The notes under the pieces: model-generated
What the model saw: the letters and a program-made list of their open reading frames with translations, nothing else
Databases searched by the model: none
Told to the model about the DNA's origin: nothing
Part shown: piece by piece, positions 5,413 through 7,176 of the stretch
Layout of the letters: each line of letters opens with the position of its first letter
How positions within the stretch are numbered: the stretch's first letter is position 1
Program-made: the position numbers and the translations under genes
Assembly (NCBI GenBank): GCA_029942265.1
Contig: JAOZTO010000124.1
Span: forward strand, 1 to 7,176
DNA length: 7,176 nt
Direction of reading: 5' to 3'
From: Desulfocapsa sp.
GTDB taxonomy: Bacteria; Desulfobacterota; Desulfobulbia; Desulfobulbales; Desulfocapsaceae

Positions 5413-5916
5413 TTATTCTGGACGAACAAATGTCCCGCTTTTACCACCGGTTTTTTTCATCAAACAAATATCACTTATGATCATTGCCTTATCAACCGCC
5501 TTGCACATATCATAAATAGTTAGAGCGGTAATTGAAACGGCTGTCAGTGCTTCCATCTCAACACCAGTTTTTCCAGTTATACCTACAGTGGCTTCGATTC
5601 CTATTTGCCTGCTATCATCAAAATACGAGAAATCAATATGTACTTTTGTCACAGCTAACGGATGACAAAGAGGAATAAGGCTATCTACTTTCTTTGCAGC
5701 CATAATCCCAGCGACTCGAGCAACCCCTAGTACGTCACCCTTAGCCATGGAGCCATCTTTTACAAGTTTGTATGCCTCCAGTGACATTGAGATTCGGCCA
5801 CTGGCTGTAGCCACTCTTTCAGTCTCATTTTTCTTACTGACATCCACCATAATAGCATTGCCATCATCGTCAAAATGGGAAAAATCCTGCCTTTGAGTAT
5901 CTTTCATAATCGTCAC
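5413..5916 (-). CDS. moaC: Cyclic pyranopterin monophosphate synthase
   Basis: 167 residues from a GTG at 5916; an ATG three codons later (5907) is an alternative start, and a weak GGTAAG lies just before the GTG. MoaC forms cyclic pyranopterin monophosphate from the 3',8-cyclo-GTP made by MoaA, the second step of molybdenum cofactor synthesis. Family signatures are all present: MVDVS (23-27), [18 protein letters not shown] (59-76), LCHPL (83-87), [13 protein letters not shown] (115-127), YDMCKA (135-140), KTGGKSG (155-161). By offset from E. coli MoaC the catalytic set Lys59, His85, Glu120, Asp136 and Lys139 is complete. It starts 11 nt after the dnaJ stop, so the two are probably co-transcribed and perhaps translationally linked. 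No other moa or mob gene is in view. A molybdenum or tungsten cofactor fits formate dehydrogenases feeding a cytochrome c3 pool, but that link is inference. Confidence 0.95.
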   Translation of the reverse strand: MTIMKDTQRQDFSHFDDDGNAIMVDVSKKNETERVATASGRISMSLEAYKLVKDGSMAKGDVLGVARVAGIMAAKKVDSLIPLCHPLAVTKVHIDFSYFDDSRQIGIEATVGITGKTGVEMEALTAVSITALTIYDMCKAVDKAMIISDICLMKKTGGKSGTFVRPE

Positions 5917-5927
5917 GTTACTTACCG

Positions 5928-7064
5928 TTACTTTGTGTCTTTGTCTTTCTTCCCAAGAACTTCATTGAAAAGTTTTGAAAAGAAACCTTCACTTTCCTGA
6001 TGCTGTCCATTTTTTTGACAGAGAGCATCAAAATCTTTTAGAATGTTTTTCTGCTCATCGCAGAGATTTGTTGGCGTCTTCACCTGCAATTGCACAATCA
6101 TATTACCTCGTCCAGCGCCGCGTAAACTGGGAACGCCTTCACGCTTAAGCGTAAAACGTTCTCCGGTCTGGCTTCCGGCAGGAATAGGCATCGCTTTCTT
6201 ACCATGTATTGTTGGTACTTCTACTTTACAACCAAGTGCTGCCTGAACCATGGATACAGGAAATTCACAAAAAATTGTTTGACGGTCACGTTTGAAGAAA
6301 TCATGTTCTTTAACGTGAATAACCACATACAGATCACCAGATTGACCACCTCGGCGGCCTCCTTCTCCCTCACCGCGAAGCCTCATCTGTGCTCCAGTAT
6401 CAACACCAGCTGGAATTTTCAGTGAAACCTTCTTGTTTTTCTCAACCAGACCACTGCCATTACAATCTTTACAGGGATCTGTTACTATTTCCCCTTCTCC
6501 GTGACATTGGGGACAAGTTGAAGATACCTGAAAAAATCCCTGGGAACGAATCACCTGCCCTCGGCCGTTACAGCTTGGACAAGTTGTTCGTTTATGTCCG
6601 GGACGGCAGCCACTTCCCTCACAGGTCCAGCAGGTATCACGACGATTGATCTCTACTTCTTTTGCAAGCCCATGCACAGCTTCCATAAATGTGATTTCAA
6701 TATCGTAACGAAGATCATTTCCTGGTTGTGGGCCATTACGTTGTGGCCGTCTTCTGCCGCCTCCTCCAAAGAGATCTCCGAAAAGATCTCCAAGACCGGA
6801 AAACATATCGTCAGAATTGCTCGGCCCCTGATATCCGCTGTTTTTTAGTCCTTCGTGGCCATAAGCATCATAAATCTTCCGTTTTTGCAGATCACTAAGT
6901 ACCTCATACGCCTCAGTACATTGCTTAAACGATGCCTCAGCTTCCTTATCGTCTGGATTACGGTCAGGATGAAACTTCATCGCCAGTTTACGATAAGCTT
7001 TTTTGATTATTGCACCGTCAGCGGATTTACTGACAGAGAGCACTTCATAATAACATGTTTGCAT
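5928..7064 (-). CDS. dnaJ: Chaperone protein DnaJ (Hsp40, type I)
   Basis: 378 residues, full length for DnaJ. The J domain (1-70) carries HPD at 32-34, which triggers DnaK ATP hydrolysis. A Gly/Phe-rich linker follows at about 75-103 ([17 protein letters not shown]). The zinc-binding region has all four CXXCXGXG repeats: CWTCEGSG (145), CPSCNGRG (162), CPQCHGEG (184) and CKDCNGSG (198). The C-terminal substrate-binding domains run from about 210 to 335, with a charged tail ([18 protein letters not shown]). The start is the ATG at 7064 by fit to the family opening, although CYYEVLSVS replaces the usual DYYEVLGVS. No Shine-Dalgarno is seen within 15 nt. dnaK and grpE are not in the window and no CIRCE element is seen. 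Its stop is 11 nt before the moaC GTG. Confidence 0.97.
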   Translation of the reverse strand: MQTCYYEVLSVSKSADGAIIKKAYRKLAMKFHPDRNPDDKEAEASFKQCTEAYEVLSDLQKRKIYDAYGHEGLKNSGYQGPSNSDDMFSGLGDLFGDLFGGGGRRRPQRNGPQPGNDLRYDIEITFMEAVHGLAKEVEINRRDTCWTCEGSGCRPGHKRTTCPSCNGRGQVIRSQGFFQVSSTCPQCHGEGEIVTDPCKDCNGSGLVEKNKKVSLKIPAGVDTGAQMRLRGEGEGGRRGGQSGDLYVVIHVKEHDFFKRDRQTIFCEFPVSMVQAALGCKVEVPTIHGKKAMPIPAGSQTGERFTLKREGVPSLRGAGRGNMIVQLQVKTPTNLCDEQKNILKDFDALCQKNGQHQESEGFFSKLFNEVLGKKDKDTK

Positions 7065-7075
7065 AATTCTAGTAT

Positions 7076-7081
7076 ATTATA
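7076..7081 (-). promoter_or_regulatory. Possible -10 box directly ahead of dnaJ
   Basis: On the minus strand TATAAT ends 11 nt before the dnaJ ATG. A start about 7 nt downstream would leave a leader of only 4-5 nt. The matching -35 position (about 7099-7104, TATCTG) is poor, so this may be chance in AT-rich DNA. Confidence 0.25.
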
Positions 7082-7126
7082 GCTGCACTCCACCTAACCA
7101 GATACAGTTCACAGCTTATCATTTTT

Positions 7127-7176
7127 TGTAAATATTCGGCTAGCACCCCATCTTCGTTCGATCCGGCTTGTTCACA
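7127..7176. repeat. Repeat motif copy 4 in a palindromic sequence cut by the window edge
   Basis: GTAAATATTCGG at 7128-7139 is identical to 3883-3894 and belongs to the 21-base similarity with 3792-3812. The last bases of the window, CCGGCTTGTTCACA (7163-7176), read on the other strand as TGTGAACAAGCCGG, loosely matching TGTAAATATTCGG at 7127-7139. The 50 bp may therefore be an imperfect palindromic intergenic element, upstream of dnaJ. The right limit is unknown. No coding is visible in 7082-7176. Confidence 0.4.

Noticed and set aside
7065..7110. A CIRCE (HrcA) operator upstream of dnaJ, suggested by GAGTGC on the minus strand.
   Set aside because: Only six bases of one half-site match; the partner TTAGCACTC half is absent at the required spacing.

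Overview
The window looks like a chromosomal segment of an anaerobic, respiring Desulfobacterota bacterium, most plausibly a sulfate or sulfur reducer of the Desulfobulbales type. That placement is inferred from gene content: a cytochrome c maturation protein next to a small periplasmic tetraheme cytochrome c3, a two-subunit-type glycyl-tRNA synthetase, a short DksA, and a moderately AT-rich composition. No marker here fixes the genus.

Layout. Bases 1-710 are on the + strand: the C-terminal end of a CcsA/CcsB-type (ResC-like) heme-handling protein (to 197), a spacer with a near-consensus sigma70-type promoter (210-238) and an operator-like inverted repeat (256-278), then a tetraheme cytochrome c3 gene (303-710). 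Bases 702-787 hold a 70-bp non-autonomous element (MITE) with IS66-like ends and a perfect 8-bp target duplication, inserted exactly at the cytochrome stop codon. A bidirectional terminator (818-858) closes this gene pair and also the convergent minus-strand genes.

From 895 to 7064 all genes are on the - strand. In transcription order they are dnaJ (7064-5928), moaC (5916-5413), dksA (5352-4990), galT (4971-3946), a divergent FolE2-like gene (3785-3054) and glyS (2970-895). The gaps between dnaJ and moaC (12 nt or less from the GTG start) and between dksA and galT (18 nt) suggest co-transcription. The 160-bp spacer before the folE2-like gene contains repeats and probably separates two transcription units.

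Functionally the minus-strand block is housekeeping: protein folding, molybdenum cofactor, stringent-response transcription control, galactose or nucleotide-sugar metabolism and tRNA charging. The + strand pair is respiratory: CcsA-type proteins deliver heme for attachment to CXXCH motifs, and the next gene is a substrate with four such motifs.

The most unusual items are (1) the MITE that split and rebuilt the cytochrome stop codon, (2) a FolE2/GTP cyclohydrolase IB homologue that keeps the family scaffold but has lost the Cys-Pro-Cys-Ser-Lys and Ala-His-Asn-Gln-Arg active-site segments and the C-terminal His-rich segment, and (3) a short motif, GTAAAYATTCGG, recurring in intergenic DNA at 866, 3799, 3883 and 7128. 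I did not find a defence system, CRISPR array, tRNA or rRNA gene.
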